In this document: one piece after another, positions 26,642 through 35,537 of the stretch
How the letters are laid out: each line of letters opens with the position of its first letter
Numbering within the stretch: the first letter of the stretch is position 1
Origin: Anoxynatronum sibiricum
GTDB lineage: Bacteria; Bacillota; Clostridia; Peptostreptococcales; Tindalliaceae
Assembly (NCBI RefSeq): GCF_039414295.1
Contig: NZ_JBCITM010000006.1
Span: 62,001-126,000 of the forward strand
Reading direction: 5' to 3'
DNA: 64,000 bases
The notes under the pieces: generated by a model
What the model was told of the DNA's origin: nothing
Databases searched by the model: none
What the model saw: the letters and a program-made list of their open reading frames with translations, nothing else
Made by a program: the position numbers and the translations under genes

Positions 26642-27729
26642 ATGCGGGCCCTCCTTTCACTGAGCAGGGCTGCCAAAAAAGCGGCACCGATGAACAGGCC
26701 CATGACTCCCAGCGTGACCATGATGGTCAGATTATCGCCCCCATAGATGGTGGTGAAGAGAGCCGTTTGTGCCAGATAATTGGGTGAAAGATACTGCAGG
26801 TAGCTGATCCAAGAACCGGCAGAAAAAGTGATTCGGAAAAAACCACCGGCTAAAAATGTCATGACCGGTACCAGCACATTGATGATATTACCTGCCAGGG
26901 TCTCATCCTGCACGATCATGACAAGCGCTGTGCCCAGCCCGGTGGCCACCAGCCCCGCGAGTAATATAATGACACCCACCATAAGGGCATTGTTGCCCCA
27001 GTTGACGCCAAATGCCATTCGAGTGAACACCACCACGATGACAGATTGCATCAAAATGGTGGTCAGGTTAGCCAGCACCAGCCCCCAGTAGTGCTGCACC
27101 GGCAACAGGGGCGTACTGGCAATGCGCTTGCCCACCGGCCCCAGATAACAATGTTTCATCCCATACACAGAATAGATGGCACCGTACATGATAAACATCA
27201 CCATCATGGTAACGGCGTAATAATCCATGGCTCCCGGCAGTACTTCACTGGCCGCCAACGACCTGGGAAGAATCTGCTCCGGTTGAATTTCTGAGGAGAG
27301 GCCGATGACAAAGCTGTTCAGCAGACTCTCCAGCACACTGGTGCGCAGGGAGTTTTGTGAACCGGCCAGCAGCTGAATAGCCGCCGGCTGAAGTGCTGTG
27401 CCACCGCCAGGCAAATGGATGAAGGCATGACTTTCCCCTGTTTTTACCCGTTCCTTCCCCGCTTGCTCTGTTACAACCGGCTGAATTTTCAGCAGGCCTT
27501 CTCCTTCCCTTTCCTGAAGAAACTGCTTCAGACCCATTCCTGCGGGTCCCTGATCTTCGATGAAAAGAGCTGTTTCAATGGCGGGCAGCTGATTGACTTG
27601 AAAAGCCGGGGCCAGAGATACCCCCAGAATAAAGATCAGTGCCAGTGGCAGCAACAGCATTTCCAGATAGGTGGAACGGTCTCGCCAGTTTTGTTTCAGG
27701 GTGTACCAAAAGATGGTGGCCACACTCAT
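26638..27729 (-). CDS. ABC-2 type exporter permease (first subunit)
   Basis: A 363-residue permease with the same architecture as its neighbour at 25529: a cytoplasmic start (TIFWYTLKQNWRDRSTY), a helix, a ~150-residue outside domain, then a helical bundle ending in a basic tail. It overlaps the ATPase gene by 4 bases and the second permease by 4 bases. The three genes form an ATPase plus two unequal permeases exporter. Confidence 0.87.
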   Translation of the reverse strand: MSVATIFWYTLKQNWRDRSTYLEMLLLPLALIFILGVSLAPAFQVNQLPAIETALFIEDQGPAGMGLKQFLQEREGEGLLKIQPVVTEQAGKERVKTGESHAFIHLPGGGTALQPAAIQLLAGSQNSLRTSVLESLLNSFVIGLSSEIQPEQILPRSLAASEVLPGAMDYYAVTMMVMFIMYGAIYSVYGMKHCYLGPVGKRIASTPLLPVQHYWGLVLANLTTILMQSVIVVVFTRMAFGVNWGNNALMVGVIILLAGLVATGLGTALVMIVQDETLAGNIINVLVPVMTFLAGGFFRITFSAGSWISYLQYLSPNYLAQTALFTTIYGGDNLTIMVTLGVMGLFIGAAFLAALLSERRARI

Positions 27730-28679
27730 GGCATTTCCCCCGTTCCGCTGTCACGAAGGCTTTTGCCTGTCAATGTTAGAAAGACGTTTTCAAGGGTGAC
27801 TTTTTCCACCTGCAGAGAACGGATTTCTGAATCAAAGCGTCCAATGATCTGACTGATTTTTCCAATGAGACCGCTGTCCTTCTGTACCAGCACCGTCAGT
27901 TTTTTCCCCTCCAGATGACACTCCAGCACACCCGGGAGCTGCTTCATTTCCGCCACCAGTGAGTAGTTGACTTCTGAGAGAATGATATCGATCCTCTCTT
28001 CTGAAGAAATCATGCTTTTCAACTCTTCTGAGGTGCCCTGGGCAATGATGCGTCCCTGGTCCATAATGGCGATGCGGCTGCAAAGATCATCCACTTCTTC
28101 CATATAATGGGAGGTGTACAGAATGGTGGTGCCTTTCTGTTGAAGGGTGCGCACGGATTCAAGGATATGGCTGCGTGACTGAGGGTCGATGCCCACTGTC
28201 GGTTCGTCCATAATCAGCAGGCGGGGCTGATGAACAATGGCGCAGGCAATGTTCAATCGCCGCTTCATGCCGCCGGAGTACTTTTTGGGAAACTGTTTTT
28301 CGTGGCCAGTCAGACCTGAAAAAGCCAGGGCTTCTTTGACGCCTTCCCTTAAGAGGTTCCCTCTAAGTCCGTAAAGTTTCCCAAAAAAAGTGACGTTTTC
28401 TTCTGCTGTTAAATCATCGAAAACTGCGATCTCCTGGGGAACCACTCCAATTTTCCTTTTCACGTCACGGCTGTTTAGATGTAGTTCTTCCCCAAAAATG
28501 CGAATGGTCCCTGCATCTATTCTGGCAAGCCCGGTGATCATGTTCAACGTGGTTGTTTTTCCCGCCCCGTTGGGCCCCAGCAGCCCCATGATTTCCCCAT
28601 CTTTTATCTTTAGATTGAGATGATCCACTGCCAGGTGATCCTGATAGCGTTTCACCAAACTTTCCAGTTCCAGCAGCAT
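27726..28679 (-). CDS. ABC exporter ATPase (CcmA/DrrA type)
   Basis: A 317-residue ATPase: Walker A GPNGAGKTT (~36-44), Q-loop near VVPQEIAVFDDL, signature YSGGMKRRL, Walker B LLIMDEPTVGID. The last ~90 residues (IDIILSEVNYSLVAEMKQL) are the DrrA-like C-terminal extension seen in drug exporters. GGAGG precedes the ATG. It opens a compact three-gene exporter cluster followed by a two-component system. Confidence 0.92.
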   Translation of the reverse strand: MLLELESLVKRYQDHLAVDHLNLKIKDGEIMGLLGPNGAGKTTTLNMITGLARIDAGTIRIFGEELHLNSRDVKRKIGVVPQEIAVFDDLTAEENVTFFGKLYGLRGNLLREGVKEALAFSGLTGHEKQFPKKYSGGMKRRLNIACAIVHQPRLLIMDEPTVGIDPQSRSHILESVRTLQQKGTTILYTSHYMEEVDDLCSRIAIMDQGRIIAQGTSEELKSMISSEERIDIILSEVNYSLVAEMKQLPGVLECHLEGKKLTVLVQKDSGLIGKISQIIGRFDSEIRSLQVEKVTLENVFLTLTGKSLRDSGTGEMP

Positions 28680-28775
28680 GGCTGCCCCTCCTTTCGGTCT
28701 GTTTGACTCTGTAAATGACAGTTCGGCCTGTTGTGATTCAGCTTGTAGTCATATGTGCTGAAGTTCGTTGTATAT

Positions 28776-29993
28776 TCATGAACCCTGCTCCATCAAACCT
28801 GATGAGCCTGCAGTCACCGCGAAGTTCCTTTTGAAGGGTTGACGCCTTTTGTAAGTTAATGATCGCCACAGCCATTCCATGGGTCCAAATTGGTACCGGT
28901 TCAGCCACCAGGTGCTGAAGGGAATCTGCAGCAGGTAAATGAGGAATGTGATGCCCCAAAGCCCCGCCGGACCCACCTGTTCATAGAATCCCAGGCCATA
29001 CCCGTTAAAGATCAGTGAGCCAATAAGGGAGTGCATCAGGTAATTGGTCAGCGCCATGCGCCCCACCCGGCCCACAGGGGCCAGCCATTTGGCTCCCCGG
29101 GGTTTCAGGTATAAAAGGCACAACCCAGCCACATAGACACTGGCCAACAGAGGTGCCCCCAACACCCAAAAGAAGGTGGATATCCAAGGCAGTTCAGCAA
29201 AGAGAATAAATGCGCCATTGAAGGAAAGTCCGAAGATCAGCCCCCACAGAAACAGGGTTTTCAACGCCCCTTTCTTTTCCGGCAGCTTCTGAAAGATTTC
29301 TTTTCTGCCCGCCAGCAGTCCCAGTAAAAACATGGCCATCACCACGCCCCCCTGGGAAAGAAAGGTGATCACCAGGGAAAAGAGGCCTCCCATCGTTTGA
29401 AAAATCAATAGAGATAGTGGGCTGCTGCTGGTGTGTGCCTCCCGTGCCATAGGAACAATATAGGCCATTTCTTCCGGCACTTCACCGCCGGTGGCCAGGG
29501 GCCCGCCCATGATCCCCAAAGTAAGCACCCCAATCACCAGGAAGATACCCGCCCAAATGAGCAGGGCGCGGTCACTCCGTTTTCGAAATGCCATGAGGAG
29601 AAAACCCAATAGTGCATAGTGACGGAGAATGTCACCAATGAAAAAGAAAGCGGTATGAAGCATTCCTAAGCCAAATAGAATCCAGAGGCGCCGGGGATAA
29701 AAGCTTTTCAACGACTGGCCCTTGGCTTCAGCCCGACTCATTTGAAGGGAGAACCCCAGCCCAAAAAGAAACGAAAAAATCACGTAGAACTTTCCCAGTG
29801 CCAAGAAGTTCACCAAAAAGGCTGCTATCTGGTCATACCAGGGCAAAGCTGGTGGTTGGTAGCCCGGCAAAAAGGCGGGGCTCGCCATACCCGCAATGTT
29901 CACCGCCAGAATACCAAAAATGGCAAACCCCCGTAAAATGTCAAGTATGTCCATCCGTTCACTGGCCTGAACTGGTTGATGTGTCGTTATCAT
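28776..29993 (-). CDS. DUF418 (YeiB-like) multi-pass membrane protein
   Basis: A 405-residue polytopic protein with about ten helices. Near the start, MDILDILRGFAIFGILAVNI is the DUF418/YeiB signature, and the C-terminal half (GRMALTNYLMHSLIGSLIF, then FGPMEWLWRSLTY) is also characteristic. The family has unknown function, related to acyltransferase-like membrane proteins. ATG at 29993 with GGGAG upstream is preferred over an in-frame TTG six bases earlier. It lies 96 bases before the ABC exporter genes in the same direction and might belong to that operon. Confidence 0.88.
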   Translation of the reverse strand: MITTHQPVQASERMDILDILRGFAIFGILAVNIAGMASPAFLPGYQPPALPWYDQIAAFLVNFLALGKFYVIFSFLFGLGFSLQMSRAEAKGQSLKSFYPRRLWILFGLGMLHTAFFFIGDILRHYALLGFLLMAFRKRSDRALLIWAGIFLVIGVLTLGIMGGPLATGGEVPEEMAYIVPMAREAHTSSSPLSLLIFQTMGGLFSLVITFLSQGGVVMAMFLLGLLAGRKEIFQKLPEKKGALKTLFLWGLIFGLSFNGAFILFAELPWISTFFWVLGAPLLASVYVAGLCLLYLKPRGAKWLAPVGRVGRMALTNYLMHSLIGSLIFNGYGLGFYEQVGPAGLWGITFLIYLLQIPFSTWWLNRYQFGPMEWLWRSLTYKRRQPFKRNFAVTAGSSGLMEQGS

Positions 29994-30186
29994 AATCAAA
30001 CGCTCCCTTCATGTGAATACCGATTATCAAAGCAAACACCTTCACCCGGGCATCTTGAGTTGGTTGGTGTGCACCGCTTATCTCCAGTATAGTGATTTAA
30101 AAATCCACTGCCAGTGAGCATTTACCAGTCATGACATGACAATTGTCATTTATGGTGCCTTTCAGCGCTTTTCGCCAGTAGTGGTT

Positions 30187-30918
30187 TCACTGAAATTGAA
30201 AATGAAGCCCTTCAGGCACACGAATCCACTGAATAACACGAAATTCCGGAAGCATAAAATGAAAATCCATCTCTTGTGAATGACTGCCATTCTTTATGGC
30301 ACTGTGCTTCTCCTTAAAATGAAAGAATAAAGGATTTGGTGTCAGCCTGTGCTGAACAATCTCCGTTTGATGAATCTCCGGTTTCAAGCGGCCTTCTGTC
30401 ATGGTCCATGACCAGGGAGCCAGCTCCAGGCTGATCTCCACCTGGTCAGTATAGGTTCGCTGTACAAATTGTGATATTTCCACGTTTTCAACTTCATCTG
30501 TCACTTCCACCATCAGCTGGTATCGATACCTGTGGTCGAACTGGTCATGATCCCGATGCCGCGAGGCAATTTCCAAAGGGCTGTCCTTTGAAAAATCGTT
30601 GAGGAACACGGGAATCTCTTGCACATTAAGCAACACGAAATGTTCATCCCTGACCAGATCTTCCAGTGTCATGGTTTCAGCATTCTCCACCACACTCATA
30701 AAGTAAGCATCGGGCACTCTGACCGGCTCATTTATTTTGTCTTCACCCCGCATCATGGCTGCCATGAGAGGTGAAAAAACCAGCACAATGAAGTACATTG
30801 CCATTACCCAGATCGAAATCTTTTTAGAAATGCGACTTTTTAGTATTTTACTGATTCCCAGAACTAAAAGAACCAGAAAGAGAAGATTCAGTATGACCCA
30901 AAACCCCGCCATTGACAT
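30187..30918 (-). CDS. Hypothetical membrane-anchored protein of the YtrA-like operon
   Basis: A 243-residue protein with two N-terminal helices (~8-24 and ~35-57) and a ~185-residue soluble domain rich in beta-like, charged segments. I recognise no family. Its ATG overlaps the TGA of the preceding permease gene by one base (TGATG). It is the last gene of the GntR, ATPase, permease operon, so it is probably an accessory subunit of that ABC system. Confidence 0.7.
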   Translation of the reverse strand: MSMAGFWVILNLLFLVLLVLGISKILKSRISKKISIWVMAMYFIVLVFSPLMAAMMRGEDKINEPVRVPDAYFMSVVENAETMTLEDLVRDEHFVLLNVQEIPVFLNDFSKDSPLEIASRHRDHDQFDHRYRYQLMVEVTDEVENVEISQFVQRTYTDQVEISLELAPWSWTMTEGRLKPEIHQTEIVQHRLTPNPLFFHFKEKHSAIKNGSHSQEMDFHFMLPEFRVIQWIRVPEGLHFQFQ

Positions 30919-31685
30919 CACGCATTCACCTCCAGATTACGAATTCCCAGATAACTGATCCCATAAAGCGCTCCAATGGTGACGGCCATTTTCAGAAACC
31001 AGATCCCGCCCCGTGTTTCGCGAAGATAGAAGTTGACTGCTGATTCGAGAGTGGCTCCAAATGAAGGGCCCAACAGGCGGGCTGCCAGTACACTTCCGAT
31101 GATAAGCAGGGCAATCAAAAGAAAGAACCCCAGAAAGAAGCGGCCTTTAAATCGAGCTCTGAGAATGCCCACCGTATAGGCGGCTGCCCCGAACATCAGC
31201 AAGTACAGCGTGGCAGTGACAAAAAGAATCACATAATTGATGAAGCCCACCTCTGAAAAAGATGTCTGCAAAGTGACATTTTCATACAAGACAGCGACCA
31301 TCACCTGAAGAAAAGACTCCGCCAGCAACAGAGTGACGCCTCCCGTCACTGCAAAGATCTCCAGGACGGCAATATCAGAAAAGTAGGCGGTAAAGTTATT
31401 GGAGACAAGGTAGTACTCCCTGCTTTTTTCTCCGGCCAGATGCAGCCCCTGCAGGAGCATCCAAATGATGGTGAAAAAAATCAGGGGGACGCTGCTGGCG
31501 ATGCGTACCGTATACCTAAAATATTCTGTTCCAGACCCGCTCATACCCACATTATTGGCAAGGAAATATCCCAGCAGCTGAAGAATGATGAGATAAATAA
31601 ACGCATTGGCATTATGATAGAGCTTGTCTCTGGTTTGCCGGAGGGCGATGGTCATCTGGGTCTCTTTATGAATGATAGAGTTCAT
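30918..31685 (-). CDS. ABC-2-like membrane subunit of the GntR/ABC operon
   Basis: A 255-residue protein with six predicted helices and no large outside loop, fitting the membrane component of YtrBCD- or YhcI-like ABC systems. The ATG at 31685 is preceded by GGGAGG and overlaps the ATPase gene by 20 bases. Sequence similarity to named permeases is weak by eye, so function rests on topology and operon position. Confidence 0.8.
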   Translation of the reverse strand: MNSIIHKETQMTIALRQTRDKLYHNANAFIYLIILQLLGYFLANNVGMSGSGTEYFRYTVRIASSVPLIFFTIIWMLLQGLHLAGEKSREYYLVSNNFTAYFSDIAVLEIFAVTGGVTLLLAESFLQVMVAVLYENVTLQTSFSEVGFINYVILFVTATLYLLMFGAAAYTVGILRARFKGRFFLGFFLLIALLIIGSVLAARLLGPSFGATLESAVNFYLRETRGGIWFLKMAVTIGALYGISYLGIRNLEVNA

Positions 31686-32562
31686 CGATGCCGCCTCCCT
31701 TTCGTTGTGTCAGATAGATAAAGCTGTCTTCCAGGCTGATGCCTGCGATTTTTAGCACCTCAACATCTTCACCTTGCAGCTGTAGCTGTTGAAACGCTTC
31801 TCTTTTAACGACTATCTGCCGGATTCCCGGACCAAAGTCTTTTCCTTCATACACCTGCAGTTTTTCTTCAATGGGTCTGATCGCCTGAGGCGAACCCTGC
31901 AAAGCCACCAGAAACGTTTGAAAATCTTCCAAAGCGCTGTGAAGCATGACTTTTCCCCCATGGATCAGCAGCATATTTTCCAGTATCTGTTCCATTTCCC
32001 CCAGATAATGGCTGGCAATGAGTATGATTCTGGGTACCTTGATGTAGTCCTTTAAGATCACTTCATAAAGATCTTTCCTCACAGTGGGGTCCATCCCGGT
32101 GGCAGGTTCATCCAGAAGCGTGATGGGGGCCCGTGCAGCCAGGGTGATGATGAGCCGAAAAGTACTGGCCATCCCCTTTGACAGATGAGAATACTGCCGC
32201 TTTTCATCCAACTGAAAATAATCCAGCAATCCCTTTGCCAGTTTTTCGTCGAAATTCAGGTAGAAGCGGCTGTAAGAATGCATTAACTCCTGCAGCGTGG
32301 CATTGGCATAGAAGGTCATTCTTCCTTCGTTCAATACCACATTCTGAGCCACATTGATATTTTGAAAGGCTGGCTCGCCCAAGACAAAGGCTCCGCCACT
32401 ACTGGGCCTGAGAAATCCTGCAAGGGTTTTAAACAAGGTGGTTTTCCCTGCTCCGTTCACACCGATGACACCGGTTAGCGAGGGCCCTTCAATCTGAAAG
32501 CTGCACCCATTCAGCGCTCTTGTGCCGCCAAAATCTTTTGTCAGTTCTTCGCATCGAATCAT
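31666..32562 (-). CDS. ABC transporter ATPase, YtrB-like
   Basis: A 298-residue ATPase with Walker A GVNGAGKTT (~36-44). The signature region (LSKGMASTFRLII) departs from LSGGQ in the way YtrB/YhcG-type ATPases do, and Walker B is ITLLDEPATGMD. A ~90-residue C-terminal extension follows. It begins inside the GntR gene (4-base ATGA overlap). By analogy to ytrABCDEF in bacilli it may respond to cell-wall antibiotics; that is an inference from family and gene order. Confidence 0.9.
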   Translation of the reverse strand: MIRCEELTKDFGGTRALNGCSFQIEGPSLTGVIGVNGAGKTTLFKTLAGFLRPSSGGAFVLGEPAFQNINVAQNVVLNEGRMTFYANATLQELMHSYSRFYLNFDEKLAKGLLDYFQLDEKRQYSHLSKGMASTFRLIITLAARAPITLLDEPATGMDPTVRKDLYEVILKDYIKVPRIILIASHYLGEMEQILENMLLIHGGKVMLHSALEDFQTFLVALQGSPQAIRPIEEKLQVYEGKDFGPGIRQIVVKREAFQQLQLQGEDVEVLKIAGISLEDSFIYLTQRKGGGIDELYHS

Positions 32563-32942
32563 TGTATCTTCCCACCTTTTCTCATTTCATTTTCGATGGC
32601 CCTTATCAGTTCTTCCCGTGAGATTTCAAGTCGTTTGGCTTCTTCCACCAGGGTTCTGATCTGCTCTTTCATCAGCTGCCCCCGCCGCTCATCTTTTACG
32701 ATTTTCAGTGCATCAGCAGCAACAAACATTCCCAGTCCTCTCTTTTTATAGACAATGCCCTTCTCCACCAGAAGATTCAACCCCTTGAGAGCCGTTGCCG
32801 GGTTAATTCCGAAGATCTCAGATAGCTTGTATTGGGAGTATATTTTTTCTTCAGGCCTGACGTGCCCTGAGAGAATTTCATTCTCCAACCAGTCTGCTAT
32901 TTGTAGATAGATGGGTTCTGTGCCCTCCAGCTGCTTCACCAC
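32559..32942 (-). CDS. YtrA-subfamily GntR transcriptional regulator
   Basis: A 127-residue regulator: winged helix (~10-75; PIYLQIADWLENEILSGH then YKLSEIFGINPATALKGLNLL) plus a short ~50-residue helical C-terminus, the small effector region typical of YtrA. Translation likely starts at GTG (32942), with GGGGGG upstream. It precedes the ABC genes it presumably represses. The promoter/operator is at 32963-33017. Confidence 0.92.
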   Translation of the reverse strand: MVKQLEGTEPIYLQIADWLENEILSGHVRPEEKIYSQYKLSEIFGINPATALKGLNLLVEKGIVYKKRGLGMFVAADALKIVKDERRGQLMKEQIRTLVEEAKRLEISREELIRAIENEMRKGGKIQ

Positions 32943-32962
32943 TCACTGCCCCCCTTCAATGC

Positions 32963-33017
32963 AACTTACTAAGTTAGTGTTGTAACTCAGTATATAAACA
33001 TGCGCTTTTTTTGTCAA
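32963..33017 (-). promoter_or_regulatory. Promoter and overlapping dyads for the YtrA-like operon
   Basis: Minus-strand TTGACA (33017-33012) and TATACT (32994-32989) are 17 bases apart. Downstream lie a perfect 6+1+6 palindrome AACTTACTAAGTT (32963-32975) and an AGTTA-N6-TAACT dyad (about 32971-32986), just before the GTG start. These are strong candidates for autoregulation by the GntR protein. The CTTACTAA core also occurs in the palindrome at 2051-2097. Confidence 0.7.
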
Positions 33018-33021
33018 CACT

Positions 33022-33063
33022 AAAAAAGACCCAAGCCGCCTTCAAACTGACGTCATGGGTCTT
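33022..33063 (-). terminator. Rho-independent terminator after the AsnB-like gene
   Basis: AAGACCCA (33026-33033) pairs with TGGGTCTT (33056-33063). Read leftward, the stem is followed by TTTTTT. It sits about 100 bases after the AsnB-like stop and just upstream of the GntR promoter, insulating the two units. Confidence 0.8.
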
Positions 33064-33166
33064 GCCGTTACTGGTGTTGAATCGCTTTGACTGCAAAAGA
33101 TACTTACCTTTGCAGGATACTTGTCTCTAAGGAAAGCTGTGGGATCTGTTCATTGCTGTCAACTTT

Positions 33167-34663
33167 TTAACAGTCTGCCCATCGGCCTACCTGACGGGCC
33201 ATGGCAACATGAGGGTAATGCTCCCTGAAGATCCTGTAGTAATATAGTTCTTCCTTTGAACGTATTCTCATGCCATCTCGTTTCATAATATCTGCCACTG
33301 CCTGGTGATATTTGTCTGTTGTGATGCTCTCTTCCATATAGGCTTCGATGCAGTCTTTGGCACCGCTGCCTTCAGAGAACTCTTCCTTGTCTCGCCAGAG
33401 AATGGCCGAAGGCAGATCTGTTTCCCCGTCAAACGCTTTTCTCAAAATCCACTTTTCTATGACTTGATTTCCCTGTGTCAGCAGTTTCCATTGAACGGGA
33501 ACTCTCAACGCATACGCCATCAGCTCTTTGTCCAGGAAAGGGGTTCTTACTTCAAGACCATTGGCCGCACTCATTCTGTCACCCCGCTGCAGGCCAATTG
33601 AATGCAGCCCGTTGATGACACGAATAAGTTCTCTATCCAGCGCCTTTGGATCCTTTATGTCTTTCAGGTAGGTGTATCCGCTAAAGAGTTCATCTGCTCC
33701 CTCGCCACTCAACACCACCTCAACATGCTCTGCTGCCATTTTAAAAGCAAAATAATTGGGCACTGCACTTCTTACCAAGGAAGGTTCAAATGATTCCAGG
33801 TAGTAAATAACCTTTGGCAATGCTTCCACCATTTCTTTAAGGCTGTACTCGTACTCATAGTGATCGGTTCCCAAAGCTTCAGCCACTTTTCGGGCAGCAG
33901 GGATATCAGAGGAATCCGATGATCCCACGCAAAATGATTTTGCCGGCATTCGACCAGTTTCTTTGGCAATGGCTGCCAGCAGGCTGCTATCCAACCCTCC
34001 ACTGATCATCAAGCCCAGGTTTTTATCACCGTCAAGGGCACGGTCAACCGCACGTCTCGTCAGGCGGCGTACTTCGCGAATCACGTTGGTCTGGTTTCTT
34101 TTGTCGGGTAGTATTTTGTCATCTGACACAACCACTTCGTTATATTGGATAAACCCTTCGTCAGATGTATAGTAATGGCCCGGGGGAAAAGGCTTGGCTG
34201 TTTCGGCCTGACTTGACAACGATTTAATCTCGGAAGAAAACACAAGTGCGCCTTTTTCACCGGCATAATAGAGAGGCTTCGCGCCCAAGGTGTCCCGGGC
34301 AGCATAGAGAACAGGGGCTTTCCCGCGATTATCAATCATCATCAAGGCAAAAGCGCCCTTGAGCTCAGCAACAAAGGCAATGCCCTTTTCCCGAAATCGT
34401 TCCACCAGTTTTTCCATATCACTTGCCACAGTCCGTTCCAGTTCTCCGTCCCAGATGAGTGTGGTTTTTCCGTCATGGCTGACATATGCTTCTTCAGGCT
34501 GCTTCTCATTACCCGATGCATTGGTTCCCAGCCCCATTGCGGCTACGCCATCATAAAAGTAATGTTGGTGATGACTTCCCCGGTGCTCCATGAGTCCCAA
34601 CAAATTGGGCAGTTCGGTCTTCTCCTGTTGATTTTCTTTCAATTGTCCTGCAATTGCAGACAT
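33167..34663 (-). CDS. AsnB-like asparagine synthetase with altered glutaminase site
   Basis: A 498-residue protein with an N-terminal class II glutamine amidotransferase-like domain (~1-190) and a C-terminal Asn synthetase domain (~195-490). The synthetase P-loop SGGLDSS (221-227) and SGEGADELFSGY are intact, so ATP/aspartate chemistry looks possible. The glutaminase domain is not normal. The nucleophile Cys2 is Ser (MSAIAG), the NGE motif is DGE (W71-D72-G73-E74), and HRGPD reads HRGSH. The start was set at ATG 34663, eight bases after AAAGGTGG; a GTG four codons earlier would not restore a residue-2 Cys. It may be an ammonia-dependent synthetase or have another product. Named asnB-like only by homology. 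Confidence 0.85.
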   Translation of the reverse strand: MSAIAGQLKENQQEKTELPNLLGLMEHRGSHHQHYFYDGVAAMGLGTNASGNEKQPEEAYVSHDGKTTLIWDGELERTVASDMEKLVERFREKGIAFVAELKGAFALMMIDNRGKAPVLYAARDTLGAKPLYYAGEKGALVFSSEIKSLSSQAETAKPFPPGHYYTSDEGFIQYNEVVVSDDKILPDKRNQTNVIREVRRLTRRAVDRALDGDKNLGLMISGGLDSSLLAAIAKETGRMPAKSFCVGSSDSSDIPAARKVAEALGTDHYEYEYSLKEMVEALPKVIYYLESFEPSLVRSAVPNYFAFKMAAEHVEVVLSGEGADELFSGYTYLKDIKDPKALDRELIRVINGLHSIGLQRGDRMSAANGLEVRTPFLDKELMAYALRVPVQWKLLTQGNQVIEKWILRKAFDGETDLPSAILWRDKEEFSEGSGAKDCIEAYMEESITTDKYHQAVADIMKRDGMRIRSKEELYYYRIFREHYPHVAMARQVGRWADC

Positions 34664-34943
34664 ACATAAAACCACCTTTATGATTGTGTGTTGCTTACGA
34701 AGTCAAGGCTATCATGGTGGCTTCCCGTCTGCAACCCGAGAAATGTCAGGCAGCCTGTCTGTCACTGATTCAATATGGTTAAGCTATCCTGTAAGTGTAT
34801 TAACCCTTCGATGGTGGATCATCTGCCTGTATCCGCTGTTATTCTGCTGTTTTCACGAATGAAGGCTTTTTCCTGCAGCTTCTGTTTATGTGGTGTCCAT
34901 GGCCATTTCAAAGCCATTGGTCGTTTTTCTTTCGTTTCGGCAA

Positions 34944-35537
34944 TCAATCCATTTCGCTTCCGCAACCTGTACAAAATCGGTTCTCATATTCATTCCGCTC
35001 GCCACATTGCGTGCAGAACCGATGATGATTCACCCTGGTTTCCATCTGTTCCACCGGGCGATGACCCATCGGTGTGTTTGTTGAAGGCGAACCCACTGTC
35101 TGCGGCTGCTTTTCCTGGCTGAAATGGTAGTAGCCCATCAGTGCCGCCGCACCCACTGTGAGGAGCAGCGTGATCCAAAACCCGCTTTCCATCTTAATCA
35201 TCACCGGGTACACCTCGGCAGCACTTCTGCTCATTTCTGTTCGAAACCCTATCAGCGACAATGTGCCGGCTATGGCCACGAAGGCTGCATACAGATATTT
35301 ACCCATGAATCCCAGCACCAGGCCTGCAACTGTCGCCAGCGCCGCTACGAGAATATAGGGGTTTGATTCCACTTCCTCGGTGGAAAATCCGCCGCTGATA
35401 TCAGTGCCTGTGATTAAATCCAGACCCGATAAGCTGGCAATGGTTTCATTGTCGCAGGATATGGATATGAAGGGCATAAGAAAGCAAATGAGAATCACCA
35501 GGAAAATGGCAGGTGCAAACTTCTTATTCTGTTGCAT
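34944..35537 (-). CDS. Membrane protein with C-terminal zinc ribbon (c-di-GMP riboswitch operon, gene 3)
   Basis: A 197-residue protein with four hydrophobic segments (~9-27, 61-78, 80-98, 119-137). A Pro/Thr-rich linker leads to a C-terminal zinc ribbon with Cys175, Cys178, Cys189 and Cys192. I recognise no family beyond the ribbon. It overlaps the upstream gene by 14 bases. Its membrane region and terminal ribbon mirror the reversed layout of gene 1 (ribbon first, then membrane helix), suggesting the operon products interact through ribbons. Confidence 0.8.
   Translation of the reverse strand: MQQNKKFAPAIFLVILICFLMPFISISCDNETIASLSGLDLITGTDISGGFSTEEVESNPYILVAALATVAGLVLGFMGKYLYAAFVAIAGTLSLIGFRTEMSRSAAEVYPVMIKMESGFWITLLLTVGAAALMGYYHFSQEKQPQTVGSPSTNTPMGHRPVEQMETRVNHHRFCTQCGERNEYENRFCTGCGSEMD

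Noticed and set aside
34676..34943. Intergenic region upstream of the AsnB-like gene examined for a T-box or other leader
   Set aside because: No specifier stem, T-box sequence or clear terminator hairpin was visible; only weak promoter-like hexamers.
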